Shown here piece by piece: positions 1 through 9,200 of a stretch of DNA of 36,489 nt (positions are counted from its first letter, which is position 1; every line of letters starts with the position of its first letter). The stretch spans positions 1-36,489 of the forward strand of contig JAGFJA010000004.1 in NCBI GenBank assembly GCA_024103005.1, written 5' to 3'. Below the pieces are notes generated by a model, which was given only the letters and a program-made list of their open reading frames with translations, had not been told where the DNA came from and made no database searches. Made by a program: the position numbers and the translations under genes. Origin of the DNA: Saprospiraceae bacterium (lineage in GTDB: Bacteria; Bacteroidota; Bacteroidia; Chitinophagales; Saprospiraceae).

Positions 1-34
1 TAATCATTACTGTATAAATTTTTAAAGTTAATAA

Positions 35-101
35 AAAAGTTATTTCCGTAAATTTTTTTGAACTTTTTGGGGAAGTTCAAAAAATTTCCAGAATAACTTT
101 T
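35..101. terminator. Large imperfect hairpin, possible terminator of an off-window gene
   Basis: The outer arms 35-44 and 92-101 (AAAAGTTATT / AATAACTTTT) pair perfectly. The inner arms 50-65 and 73-87 (AAATTTTTTTGAACTT / AAGTTCAAAAAATTT) pair with one extra T, around a loop containing GGGG. It lies downstream of secG and beyond that gene's own terminator. It could therefore end a plus-strand gene left of the window or act as a second, back-up terminator. No coding sequence is visible in 1-138. Confidence 0.45.
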
Positions 102-130
102 CAACTTACACAGTTTATGAAATACTACTA

Positions 131-164
131 TAAATACAAAAGGCGCATCAAACAATGCGCCTTT
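131..164 (-). terminator. Intrinsic terminator of the lptE-TPR-secG operon
   Basis: A perfect 10-bp stem, 139-148 (AAAGGCGCAT) with 155-164 (ATGCGCCTTT), has a 6-nt loop. On the minus strand it is followed by TTTTGTATTT. It starts 25 nt after the secG stop codon, as expected for a rho-independent terminator. The plus-strand side is also followed by TTTCTTATTTTC, so it may work in both directions. Confidence 0.75.
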
Positions 165-189
165 CTTATTTTCTTATTCTTTGATTAGC

Positions 190-456
190 TTATTGAGACA
201 ATAAAGCAGGACCTGTCCCTCCTCCACTGTTATTAACCAAAATAGCAGCAACGATACACAATAAAAACATAGCGGCAGCTAAGCCCCATGTCAACTTTTC
301 GACAAAGTCAATGGAATTAGATGCGCCAAAAATCTGATTGGCTGCCTGACCACCAAAATTAGCGTCAACTCCTCCTCCTTTTGGATTCTGAATCAATACA
401 ACTACAACCAGTAAAAATCCGATGATTGCAATTAAAATTGTGACAAAATTTATCAT
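190..456 (-). CDS. secG: Preprotein translocase subunit SecG
   Basis: This 88-residue inner-membrane protein matches SecG, the non-essential partner of SecYE that helps SecA-driven export. Two hydrophobic segments (about residues 2-22 and 57-75) flank a cytosolic loop with the family signature QNPKGGG (residues 23-29) and a Gly/Asn/Phe-rich stretch. The tail is short and Gly/Ser-rich, as usual in Bacteroidota. The ATG lies one base downstream of the stop of the upstream TPR gene, which suggests translational coupling. It is the last gene of the lptE-TPR-secG group and is followed by a hairpin terminator. Identification is firm; the order next to LptE is one I recognise from other Bacteroidota. 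Confidence 0.93.
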   Translation of the reverse strand: MINFVTILIAIIGFLLVVVVLIQNPKGGGVDANFGGQAANQIFGASNSIDFVEKLTWGLAAAMFLLCIVAAILVNNSGGGTGPALLSQ

Positions 457-457
457 A

Positions 458-1468
458 TTAATTATTTTCTTTATTTATCTCGTCAATTTTCGCTGCAAAG
501 ATAAGTTTTTTTTCCGGAAACTTGACGATTAATTTTTCATAAATTTTTATAGCCTTCTCACGGTAACCTTGTGCATATAATAATTCAGCAAACGGCTCGG
601 ATACCAAAAGCTCATTCTCCAATAAACTTTGCTTGACTAACCGATCTACCAGATGCTTTTTTTTCTTCTTCTTTTTCTTATAATCTCCGCTTTTATTTTC
701 CCCGGATATATCCTTAATCAGGTCAGGAGCCGGTGTAATTACCTCTTCAACCGTAATCAATTCTGTCCCCTCATTATTGATTGATTCAATTTCGGACTTC
801 TCGGGTGCGGAAACATAATATTCTTTCTTTAAAGTACGCTGTCTCAAAAATCTTGCGAATCCCGATACTTCCTCTTCATCAGGATTTAAATATTTAAAAT
901 CTTCAATTGCCACGGGCATCATCCCCTCCTTTTTAAATATTGAATTAACTATGATTCTGGGCTTTGAATAACCGGTTACAATAGTCTGACGCTCCTTTTC
1001 CCCGGTATATCCGGGCTCATCTTGCTCCGGATCTCCTCCAAGACCGGTTAAATCTGGCTGAAGCAAATCATTTATCCTGACATCACCTTCATTTTCACTT
1101 TCTGGTATAACATCATCAGGCATGGCTTCTCCCGCCTCAAGATTTACAGGATTTATTGATTTACTCGGATTTATTATCGGATAAACCAATTCAGGTTTTT
1201 CTTCACGAACTTCCTGTTTAATTTCAACGTCAGCCTCCATCTTTCCGCTAATGGCCGACATCTTATACCATGTAAACAGCAAATCATTTGCCAGTACAGG
1301 CGGAACAAATTCCTTTCCTTCATCAATTTGATGAATCTGTCGGCGTAATGACTGTAAGATATATAACAAACCAAAAAACGGGTATAATAATAACTTTTCG
1401 ACCAGTACGCTGTCATCTATCGACCGGACCAACGAAGGAAAGTGTATCAAACGATCGAGCAAATCCAT
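458..1468 (-). CDS. TPR-containing protein of the lptE-secG operon, with a poly-lysine linker
   Basis: No specific function is known to me. The N-terminus (MDLLDRLIHFPSLVRSIDD followed by a LLLYPFFGLLYIL-like stretch) resembles Bacteroidota proteins with helical repeats at both ends. The middle, about 150 residues, is acidic and low-complexity, with many Glu, Pro and Asp. A run of eight lysines then leads into a C-terminal TPR-like helix pair (SEPFAELLYAQGYREKAIKIYEKL). The reading frame is open to an upstream ATG at 1501, but I prefer the ATG at 1468. The extra 11 residues (MLSCSDFCLIS) look unlike a conserved start, and the family usually begins just before an LIxxPxL motif. It has no signal peptide, so it is probably cytoplasmic. 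It lies between lptE and secG; a link to envelope biogenesis is inference from that neighbourhood only. Confidence 0.75.
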   Translation of the reverse strand: MDLLDRLIHFPSLVRSIDDSVLVEKLLLYPFFGLLYILQSLRRQIHQIDEGKEFVPPVLANDLLFTWYKMSAISGKMEADVEIKQEVREEKPELVYPIINPSKSINPVNLEAGEAMPDDVIPESENEGDVRINDLLQPDLTGLGGDPEQDEPGYTGEKERQTIVTGYSKPRIIVNSIFKKEGMMPVAIEDFKYLNPDEEEVSGFARFLRQRTLKKEYYVSAPEKSEIESINNEGTELITVEEVITPAPDLIKDISGENKSGDYKKKKKKKKHLVDRLVKQSLLENELLVSEPFAELLYAQGYREKAIKIYEKLIVKFPEKKLIFAAKIDEINKENN

Positions 1469-1525
1469 AGATATCAGGCAAAAATCGCTGCAAGATAACA
1501 AAATTGATTCAATTCAAACAAATTC

Positions 1526-2032
1526 TTACCAATTGGTAAATGCCCTATTGTAAACATCTTCCGCCAGCTGGTCAAATATCGCATCAGCTAATCCGTCCCT
1601 GACATCAATCAGATTGGCGTCCTTACTGAAATCTTTGAAAAATGTAAAGTTGGAGTTCCATTTGTTCTTTTCGTTCTTGTGATCCTTAAACTCGACATTA
1701 ATCGTGATTTCCAGTCGGTTGGCTGTCGGAATCTGGTTATTTTGCGGTGCTACCGGAGAAACGACATAATTGGTTACTTTCCCTATAAATTCAATATCAG
1801 GGTTGACTTCGTTGTATTTAAGTCTTGTCTCCTTCCTAATCTTATCTTTCAGCTTTTCCGTAATCTTCTGAGATAAGTTAAAAGGTGCATCGTAAGTATC
1901 CAGGGTAAAATTCGCTATATAAAATGTATTTGTATTGTCGGGTATTGAAATTCCTTTGAATGAATAACATCCACTGTATAAAACCAATATAGTGATGATA
2001 TAAAAAAATAATAACAGCTTTTTGATGAGCAT
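1526..2032 (-). CDS. lptE: LptE-family LPS-assembly lipoprotein
   Basis: This 168-residue protein has a lipoprotein signal ending in the lipobox LYSGC (acylated Cys at residue 22). The body starts with the family-typical YSFKGISIP, contains the stretch FNLSQKITEKLKDKI, and ends with an amphipathic C-terminal helix (DGLADAIFDQLAEDVYNRAF). In Bacteroidota this family (LptE/RlpB-like, 'LPS assembly lipoprotein') is taken to plug and assist LptD, which inserts LPS into the outer membrane. The TPR gene starts shortly downstream, followed by secG. The start codon lies only about 20 nt beyond the terminator-like hairpin at 2052-2089. Sequence identity to E. coli LptE is expected to be very low, so the call rests on length, lipobox and gene order. 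Confidence 0.85.
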   Translation of the reverse strand: MLIKKLLLFFYIITILVLYSGCYSFKGISIPDNTNTFYIANFTLDTYDAPFNLSQKITEKLKDKIRKETRLKYNEVNPDIEFIGKVTNYVVSPVAPQNNQIPTANRLEITINVEFKDHKNEKNKWNSNFTFFKDFSKDANLIDVRDGLADAIFDQLAEDVYNRAFTNW

Positions 2033-2051
2033 TACCCTTATAAATCCTTTT

Positions 2052-2089
2052 AAAAAAGTAAGGGGCTACACTTCAGTAAATGCGCCCCT
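2052..2089 (-). terminator. Terminator-like hairpin between the S41 protease and lptE
   Basis: On the minus strand, arms AGGGGC (2089-2084) and GCCCCT (2066-2061) close a 17-nt loop. They are followed by TAC and a six-T run. This is a credible intrinsic terminator just after the protease stop codon. It sits about 20 nt before the lptE start, so lptE transcription must either read through it or start inside the protease gene. Confidence 0.6.
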
Positions 2090-2097
2090 GTGTTTTA

Positions 2098-4269
2098 TCA
2101 ATCTACTTGTTTATTTACCTTAGGCTTATCTGACAAGGATGTCATCCGATCCCCTTGTAGATCTTTTATTACATTGATTGCTTCCTCAATATATACATCT
2201 TTACGAATATTTTTCAGGAAAGAATCATTCCTTGCAATACTTGCACTATCTCTTTGAATCACCCTCAGATCATCCGACAGATTGGCAGTGGATAAGCCCG
2301 GTATTTCTTTGAAGAGAGCATTGAACTTCTTTGTTGCTTCCTTCTTTTCTACCAATTCCTTTTTATATGTACCCAAATCAAGTGAGTATGTTTTCTGCTC
2401 ACTTTGTTTTTCGATTCTCCTGGCATTCTGATCAATCGCCGTAAACAAAGGATTTTTCTCTACCCTGCTGTTTGCTTTAGCTTTGATATCATCCATATTG
2501 TTGATGACAAAAACATTCTGGCTATATACAGCAGGATTAATCTTTGTCCATTCCATGGCTGTTTTATTCTCCCGCTCTCCTATCTTAATATAGTTAAATG
2601 CATCCGGTAATACAATGTCAGGCGTCACTCCTTTCAATTGTGTACTTCCTCCGTTTATCCTATAATATTTCTGAATTGTAAGCTTTAACTGGCCCAATGG
2701 TTTCAGGTCACTGGGAACTGAAAATGTTCGGTCCAGGTCAACAAATCGCTGCACCGTCCCCTTTCCATATGTGGATGTTCCACCGATGATGACAGCCCTC
2801 TTATAATCTTGAAGGGCAGCTGCCATAATCTCTGAAGCTGAAGCACTCTGATGATTAACCAAAACGACCATCGGTCCATCATAAGCATAACTTCTGTCGT
2901 CATCATTCATCACATATGGCGAACGATCTCTTGATTTGACCTGAACTACCGGACCGGATTCAATAAAAAGGCCTACCATTTTAACCACATCATTCAACGA
3001 ACCACCTGGGTTGTTTCGCAAATCAAGAATTATACCGTTTACATTTTGCTTTTTAAGCTTTTCCACTTCTTTCGCCACATCGGTAAAACAGAATCTACCC
3101 TTATTGTTATCAAAATCCGCATAAAACTTAGGTAAATAGATATAACCGATGTTTTCAAGAACATCCTTCTGTCCGATAATGGCTGATTTGGCAAAAGATT
3201 CCTCCATCAAGACCTCGTCCCGTAATATAGTGATATCCTGAACTGTTCCACTTACCTTGCGTACAGTCAAGGTAACCTTTGTGCCTTTCTTTCCTCTGAT
3301 TTTAGACACGACATCATCAATCCGCATTCCCCTGATATCAATTGCAGGCTGTCCTTCCTGGGCGACCTTCATAATTACATCACCTGCTTCCAGATTCTTT
3401 TCTTTCCAAGCCGGTCCCCCAACAACTATTTCAGTCACTTTGGTATATTCTCCGTCTGACTGTAATCTGGCACCGATTCCTTCCAATCTTCCTGACATGC
3501 CAATGTCAAAATCCTCCTTATCACTTGGACTGAAATATGATGTATGAGGATCATATTGCTCTGTGATACAGTTGACGTAATCACTGAAACGATCTTCTCT
3601 GCGGAGCTTATCCATCCGTTCAAAAAGCCTGTCATAGTCTTTCAAAATCTTCTCACGAGCTTCTTTCTCAATAGTTTCGAAAGGTTTTTTCTCCTCTTTT
3701 TTAACCTTGGAGGAATCACTTTCCTGACTCAGCTGGACCTGTACGATTTCATCCAGAACACTTGCTTTAAGAATCTTTTCCCAGCGTTCATATAAATCCT
3801 TTTCATTTTTGGCAAAAGCCATTTTATCAAAGTCATAAGAAATTGTTTCTTTCTTATCAAAAGACATCGGCTTCGCCAGTATTTCCTTATAGTAAGTTTT
3901 TACACGTGTCTGTGCAGTATTCATGATTTGAAGACTTTTATTAAAAAAGTCAAACCTGGCTGCTAAAATTTCATCATCGATGTGAGTTTCAAAGGGTTTG
4001 AGCTGATCTATATCAGATTGAATAAAAAATCTTTTTCCACCATCAAGAAGGTCAAGATAACTTTTATATACATTTACCGAAAAGTCATCATTGATATCCT
4101 TTGGCTTAAAATGTGCCCTATCCAGAATATTAACCACCGACCTCAATATTACTGCCTCTTTCTCGATCGGATCATCAATGTGTCTCGGATAAAGAGCAAA
4201 AAGACTTACCACACCAATGATAAGTCCGAATATTAAAAAAGACTTTATTTTCATAAGAAACTCTTTCAA
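2098..4269 (-). CDS. prc: Carboxy-terminal processing peptidase, S41A family (Prc/Tsp-like)
   Basis: This 723-residue periplasmic serine protease has an N-terminal membrane or signal segment (about residues 7-27). It is followed by a Tsp N-terminal helical domain, with the motif EQYDPHTSYFSP near residue 238. A PDZ domain lies around 258-345 (SGRLEGIGARLQ, GGPAW, LEAGDVIM). The S41 core contains LDLRNNPGGSL at 416-425. The catalytic dyad is Ser477 (in SASASEI) with Lys503 (in TYGKGTVQ), spaced like E. coli Prc (Ser430/Lys455) apart from one extra residue. A long C-terminal helical region of the DUF3340 type follows. Prc enzymes recognise non-polar C-termini and trim or degrade periplasmic proteins, including cell-wall hydrolases. 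It appears monocistronic: a hairpin terminator follows and a 442-nt gap precedes it. A second ATG five codons in is possible. Confidence 0.92.
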   Translation of the reverse strand: MKEFLMKIKSFLIFGLIIGVVSLFALYPRHIDDPIEKEAVILRSVVNILDRAHFKPKDINDDFSVNVYKSYLDLLDGGKRFFIQSDIDQLKPFETHIDDEILAARFDFFNKSLQIMNTAQTRVKTYYKEILAKPMSFDKKETISYDFDKMAFAKNEKDLYERWEKILKASVLDEIVQVQLSQESDSSKVKKEEKKPFETIEKEAREKILKDYDRLFERMDKLRREDRFSDYVNCITEQYDPHTSYFSPSDKEDFDIGMSGRLEGIGARLQSDGEYTKVTEIVVGGPAWKEKNLEAGDVIMKVAQEGQPAIDIRGMRIDDVVSKIRGKKGTKVTLTVRKVSGTVQDITILRDEVLMEESFAKSAIIGQKDVLENIGYIYLPKFYADFDNNKGRFCFTDVAKEVEKLKKQNVNGIILDLRNNPGGSLNDVVKMVGLFIESGPVVQVKSRDRSPYVMNDDDRSYAYDGPMVVLVNHQSASASEIMAAALQDYKRAVIIGGTSTYGKGTVQRFVDLDRTFSVPSDLKPLGQLKLTIQKYYRINGGSTQLKGVTPDIVLPDAFNYIKIGERENKTAMEWTKINPAVYSQNVFVINNMDDIKAKANSRVEKNPLFTAIDQNARRIEKQSEQKTYSLDLGTYKKELVEKKEATKKFNALFKEIPGLSTANLSDDLRVIQRDSASIARNDSFLKNIRKDVYIEEAINVIKDLQGDRMTSLSDKPKVNKQVD

Positions 4270-4374
4270 AGTTTACGATTTTCAAGATACAATTATAAAC
4301 GTAAATTCTAACATCAATACACTTTGTTTGTTGTAAATCGGAAAAATTTAAGACAGGGTTAACTATTTATTAGA

Positions 4375-4382
4375 CAAAGGTA
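4375..4382 (-). promoter_or_regulatory. Candidate -7 box (TACCTTTG) for the S41 protease
   Basis: It matches the Bacteroidota TAnnTTTG consensus on the minus strand, about 106 nt upstream of the start codon. A TTTG lies 24 nt further upstream (4407-4410), somewhat longer than the usual 19-21 nt to the -33 box. Confidence 0.35.
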
Positions 4383-4683
4383 TATTTTTATCCCATATAT
4401 GTATGTCAAAATATTTTCATTTGCGTTTTAAGTACCAATATTTTATCAATTAGTATTTTTTATACCTTTTATATTTAATTGAAGGTGAGGGATTCTTTTT
4501 GTTTTGATGGTCTTATAAATGAAAGCCTGAATTCCGACCGGCATCTTTCCCAAATAATTTATTCATCCGGGTATTTTCTAAATCCGGTATCTTTTACGGG
4601 ATACAAAATCACTGATACTATAGCTTCACTGTATTTTATATATAATAAAAATTAATAATTTCACCTGAAATACACAATTTGGT

Positions 4684-4691
4684 TAACTTTG
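4684..4691 (+). promoter_or_regulatory. Candidate -7 box (TAACTTTG) for the ppa-folP-tamB-pld cluster
   Basis: It matches TAnnTTTG 20 nt upstream of the ppa ATG. A TTTC (one mismatch to TTTG) lies 21 nt further upstream at 4659-4662. The predicted leader would be about 14 nt, consistent with an unstructured, SD-less start. Confidence 0.4.
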
Positions 4692-4711
4692 TCAAATAAA
4701 TAGTTAGCCCC

Positions 4712-5347
4712 ATGTTTAACAAATATCTGGCCCACCCCTGGCACGGCATTGATCCGGGAATCAATATACCAGAAAATGTAACAGCCTTCATTGAAATCAC
4801 TCCTCATGATAATGTAAAGTATGAAGTGGACAAGACTTCAGGTTTAATCAAAGTGGACAGACCTCAACTATATTCCAATATTGTACCTGCTCTCTATGGT
4901 TTTATTCCAAAAACATATTGTGGCGCTGATATAGCCGAACTATGCATGAATGCCACCGGAAAGAAAGGCATTGTCGGTGATGGCGATCCTTTGGATATTT
5001 GTGTACTCACCGAAAGAAACATCGTGCATGGGAATATCCTGGTCAATTGTAAGCCGATCGGAGGATTCAGAATGATAGATAACAATGAAGCTGACGATAA
5101 AATCATCGCAATCTTACAGGACGACAGGGTCATTGGCGAATGGGACGATCTGAACCAATTGCCTTCCAGCCTGCGTGAAAGGCTGCTTCATTACTTCCTT
5201 ACCTATAAGCAGATTCCGAATAATCAGGATAAACCAAGGGTAGAAATTACGCATGCCTATGGTAAAAACGAAGCATATCAGGTGATTGAAGCAAGCCTGA
5301 AGGATTATCAGATGCTAATATCCTCACAAAACTTTGATCAAAAATAG
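4712..5347 (+). CDS. ppa: Inorganic pyrophosphatase, family I
   Basis: This soluble 211-residue enzyme hydrolyses pyrophosphate to two phosphates and so pulls biosynthetic reactions forward. The PROSITE-type metal-binding signature is intact: GDGDPLDICV, with Asp90, Asp92 and Asp95. Upstream active-site residues also fit the family: FIEIT (Glu28), Lys37, VDRP (Arg50) and LYGFIPKTYCG. It has the start HPWHGIDPG and is longer than the 175-residue E. coli enzyme, with the extra length near the C-terminus, as common in Bacteroidota. Metal-dependent activity is expected. It is the first gene of a tight plus-strand cluster and ends 4 nt before the preferred folP start. Confidence 0.95.
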   Translation: MFNKYLAHPWHGIDPGINIPENVTAFIEITPHDNVKYEVDKTSGLIKVDRPQLYSNIVPALYGFIPKTYCGADIAELCMNATGKKGIVGDGDPLDICVLTERNIVHGNILVNCKPIGGFRMIDNNEADDKIIAILQDDRVIGEWDDLNQLPSSLRERLLHYFLTYKQIPNNQDKPRVEITHAYGKNEAYQVIEASLKDYQMLISSQNFDQK

Positions 5348-5351
5348 CTCA

Positions 5352-6194
5352 ATGTTTACGCTCAATTGCCGAGGTAGAATCCTGGATATCCGACAACCCC
5401 TGGTGATGGGTATCATCAATATAACGGATGATTCCTTCTATTCCGGAAGCCGTGCGGTAAATATCCCTGATATTGTAGCCAAAGCATCTGATATGATCAA
5501 TGAAGGCGCTGATATTTTGGACATCGGAGGTGTATCCACACGACCTGGTGCAAAAGATGTCCCCTTAAAAGTAGAAGCAGAACGTATTCTTCCTGCCATT
5601 GAAGCAATAAAAGAACTGCATCCTGAATCAATTATTTCAATTGACACTTTTCGCAGTGAGATAGCCGAACGTGCTATTTACTCCGGCGCGGATATAATAA
5701 ATGACATTTCTGCCGGAGATATAGATCCTCAACTCCCTCATGTGGCAAGACAATTCAGATGCCCGTATATCGCCATGCACATGCAAGGAAGACCTGCAAC
5801 CATGCAACAAAATCCCCATTATGAAGATGTCACTGCAGAAATACTTGACTACTTTATCCAAAAACTAGGTTATTTCAAATCAATTGACCTCATTGACGTC
5901 ATATTTGATCCCGGTTTCGGATTTGGAAAGACTATCCGGCACAATTATACGTTGTTAAATAATCTGGAAGCTTTCCAAATGTTGGACAAGCCAATTTTAG
6001 TCGGAATGTCAAGAAAAGGAATGCTTTGGAAAACACTAAATTCCAGCCCGGACAAAGTCTTACCGGCAACGAATGCAGTAAATCTCGTAGCTTTGCAAAA
6101 AGGCGCTAAAATTATTAGAGTACATGACGTGGAAGCCGCAGTCCAATTGACACGGATTTTCCGTATTATGAAAGAGAATTCAGTGCATAATTAA
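5352..6194 (+). CDS. folP: Dihydropteroate synthase
   Basis: This enzyme condenses p-aminobenzoate with 7,8-dihydropterin pyrophosphate in folate synthesis and is the sulfonamide target. The TIM-barrel motifs are all present: VMGIINITDDSF, DIGGVSTRPGA, SIDTF, NDISAG, a MHMQGRPATMQ loop, DPGFGFGKT, and GMSRKGML towards the C-terminus. Asp replaces the usual Pro in the NxTPDSF loop. I chose the ATG at 5352 (280 residues), because MFTLNCRGRILD is the normal family start. The frame is also open to an ATG at 5334 that would overlap ppa by 14 nt. It is followed by the tamB-like gene after about 11 nt. Identification is firm. Confidence 0.94.
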   Translation: MFTLNCRGRILDIRQPLVMGIINITDDSFYSGSRAVNIPDIVAKASDMINEGADILDIGGVSTRPGAKDVPLKVEAERILPAIEAIKELHPESIISIDTFRSEIAERAIYSGADIINDISAGDIDPQLPHVARQFRCPYIAMHMQGRPATMQQNPHYEDVTAEILDYFIQKLGYFKSIDLIDVIFDPGFGFGKTIRHNYTLLNNLEAFQMLDKPILVGMSRKGMLWKTLNSSPDKVLPATNAVNLVALQKGAKIIRVHDVEAAVQLTRIFRIMKENSVHN

Positions 6195-6205
6195 CACTTA
6201 ATTAA

Positions 6206-9200
6206 GTGCAGGAAGAAGAAAGAGATAAAAATAACTCAAAGGAAAAATCGAAAAACAAGCCTTTGTATATCAGCATTCCGGGAGTTTTCTGGAATCTGGT
6301 TAAATACACATTTATTATCCTTGTTCTCTTAGTCATGGGCATATATTTTTTAATGCAATTGCCTTCATTCCAAAATTATGCAGCCCAAAAAGCTACGAAA
6401 TTCCTTACTGACGAATTGAAGGCAGATGTTGAAGTAGGAAGAATACGGATTACTTTCTTTCAGTCAGTATTGGTTGAAGACTTGTTGATTAAAGATCGTC
6501 AGCAAGATACCTTAATCAATATCGGTCAGTTGCGTGCCGACCTAAAAGGCGGACTGCTGGATCTCATTGACGGAAAAGTCAATATCAATTCAGTTTTTAT
6601 AAAGGATTTAAAAGGTCACTTTGTCAAAACTTGCCCTGAATACGACAATAATTATCAATTTCTGATCAATTATATTGAAAACGGCCATCCGGATTCACTC
6701 TTTTCCAGACCAAAAGGAAAAAAGAGTCCGATATCTTTGACCCTTAAAGATATTGACTTAAGAAAAGCAAGTCTTGACCTGACAGATATTTATCTTGGCA
6801 GAAAAATGGCTGTATCGTTTGATCGGCTCAAAACTGATTTCAATCAATTTAACATCGACAGTAACCTATTCTTAATCAATAAATTAAACATTGATTTACC
6901 AATATTTAAAATTAATAAAATAGCCCCGGTAAAGTGTCGTACTACTCACTATGATGACCCATACGCCCAATTATTGGCTGAAATCAAAAAAAAGAGAGGC
7001 CCCAAGCCACCACTCCATATCGAAGCTCAATATTTTAGCCTTGAAGAGGGCAAGTTTTCATTCCACGACTATCGATGGCCTATAGACAAGAAGCTTGTTG
7101 GAAAAGTGCTGGACTTTTCAAATATCGATTTGGCTGCTATTAATGTCGGTATGGAAAGTGTCATTTTTGAAGGCGAAACAGTAAGTGGTGCATTATCCCA
7201 ATTGGCCTTAAAAACAGGGACGCCCTTCAACATCAATGATTTCAATGCTGATAGATTATCATACTCTCCTACTGAGATATCTGTTGACAAATTCGCTCTG
7301 ACATCAGATCATTCTCATCTTGAAGACTCCTTAAGGCTATCTTACAAATCGATGAAAGATTTTCAGGACTATGTCAATAAAGTTAAGATGTACGCTCATT
7401 TAACCAATAGCCATGTCAGCGTCAAAGATATAATGGTCTTTAATCATAAATTACCGGAGGTTGACTTTTTAAACCAAAATATTAACAATGATTTCCTCCT
7501 TGATGGCCACGTTAATGGCACGGTCAATAACCTGAGAGGCAACAAAGTCAAGATGGCTATAGGAAATTATGCTTCTCTGGATGGCAACTTCTCAATGCAG
7601 GATATTACAGATATTGACCAGGCTACACTTAATCTTAATCTGAATTCCTTAAAAACCAATGCCCGTGGACTGGAAGCCATCCTTCCCGAATTTAAGTCAC
7701 CTCCTGAGCTAAAAAAGCTCGGAACACTGAATTATAGCGGTAAGCTGGATGGGTTTGTCCTTGACTTCGTCACGTATGGAAAATTAAAAACAGATCAAGG
7801 AACAAGCGATCTAGACCTTCACCTGAATATCAGAAACGGGTTTAATAATGCGAAATACAGCGGAACCTTGAAGTTAAATGAAGTAGATGTCGGAAAAATC
7901 ACCAACAACCCCGACCTTGGCAAAATTTCTGCGACACTTGAAATAAAAGATGGCGAAAACTTTTCCCTGGAAAAAATCAGTTCACAATTGTCAACCCATA
8001 TCAAGTCATTTTCCTACAAAGGCTACACTTATAGCAATCTCCTGATTGACGGGAAGTTGGATAAAAATACATTCAATGGTAAATTATCAGCAACTGATCC
8101 GAATGCTAATCTTGATTTCAGTGGAAAAATTGACTTCTCAAACAGAAAAAAAATCCTTGATTTCGATACAGATATAAGGAATCTCAACCTTTCTAAATTG
8201 CATCTAACAAACTTGCCTTTGAATATAAAAGGAGACATACAGTCAAACCTGACATTTACAGATTTGAGTGACATGGATGGCTATGTTTCAGCCAATAAGA
8301 TAGTCATAAAAGACACTTCCGGACGTACCCTGAAGATAGATAAACTCCAATTTATTGCTACAAATTTAGGAAAAGGGCTTAAAAATTATCAGTTAGAGTC
8401 AGACCTCCTTGATCTAAATCTGAATGGTAAATTCCTGATAGAAAATCTGGCAAATGATCTGGCGAAAGTTATCCACTATAATCATCCGCGCTTTGCCCAA
8501 CAATTGGGAATCAAGCCGGGCAATAAGGCAATTTTCAACAATGACTTCAATTTTCACATTGACCTGAAAGACTCTAAAAATGCATTAAGCGTCTTCGGGA
8601 TTCCAATAGAAACTTTGACCGGCGCAAATGCCTCCGGGACCTTCTCCAATATTGATTCAACTGCTTACCACCTCAATATAAATGCCGGAGTAAATGCATT
8701 GAAAGCTAAAGACTACACTTTTAAATACCTGTATTTTGAAGGACTCGGGAATCAGGAAAGCTCTGACTATTTCGCCTATGCAAATAGCGGAAACCTCTTG
8801 GGAAAGGAACTAAGCCAAATGGATATGAGCGCTACCTTAATCAGAGACAGCTTGCTTTTCAACATTAAAACTCCTCAGGTAGAAAACATAGCTCAGAATC
8901 TAAGCATTGATGGAATTTATACTGTAGAAAATGGTTACAATATACTGAAATTCAATCAGTCAAAATTTGATTTCTTCGATGATGGCTGGACAGTCAATAA
9001 AGACAATTTAGTCAAATTTGGCCACAATGAACTATTTATTAGAAATCTGGAAGTCACCAATGGTGAACAAAAAATTAGTTTCAACAGTTACGGGCGGCAG
9101 GGGTTAGAAGTCAATGTACTTAATTTTAATACAGCCATTCTGGACAGCCTATTGGCTAATCATGATTTGAAAATAAGGGGAATTGGGGACATTAACCTTA

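Larger units (their letters stand above)
4270..4711. other. Divergent intergenic region between the S41 protease and pyrophosphatase genes
   Basis: This 442-nt AT-rich stretch shows no coding frame of note. It holds one -7-type box on each strand (4375-4382 minus, 4684-4691 plus) and a short palindrome GTATC...GATAC near 4590-4605. I see nothing else interpretable. Confidence 0.6.
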
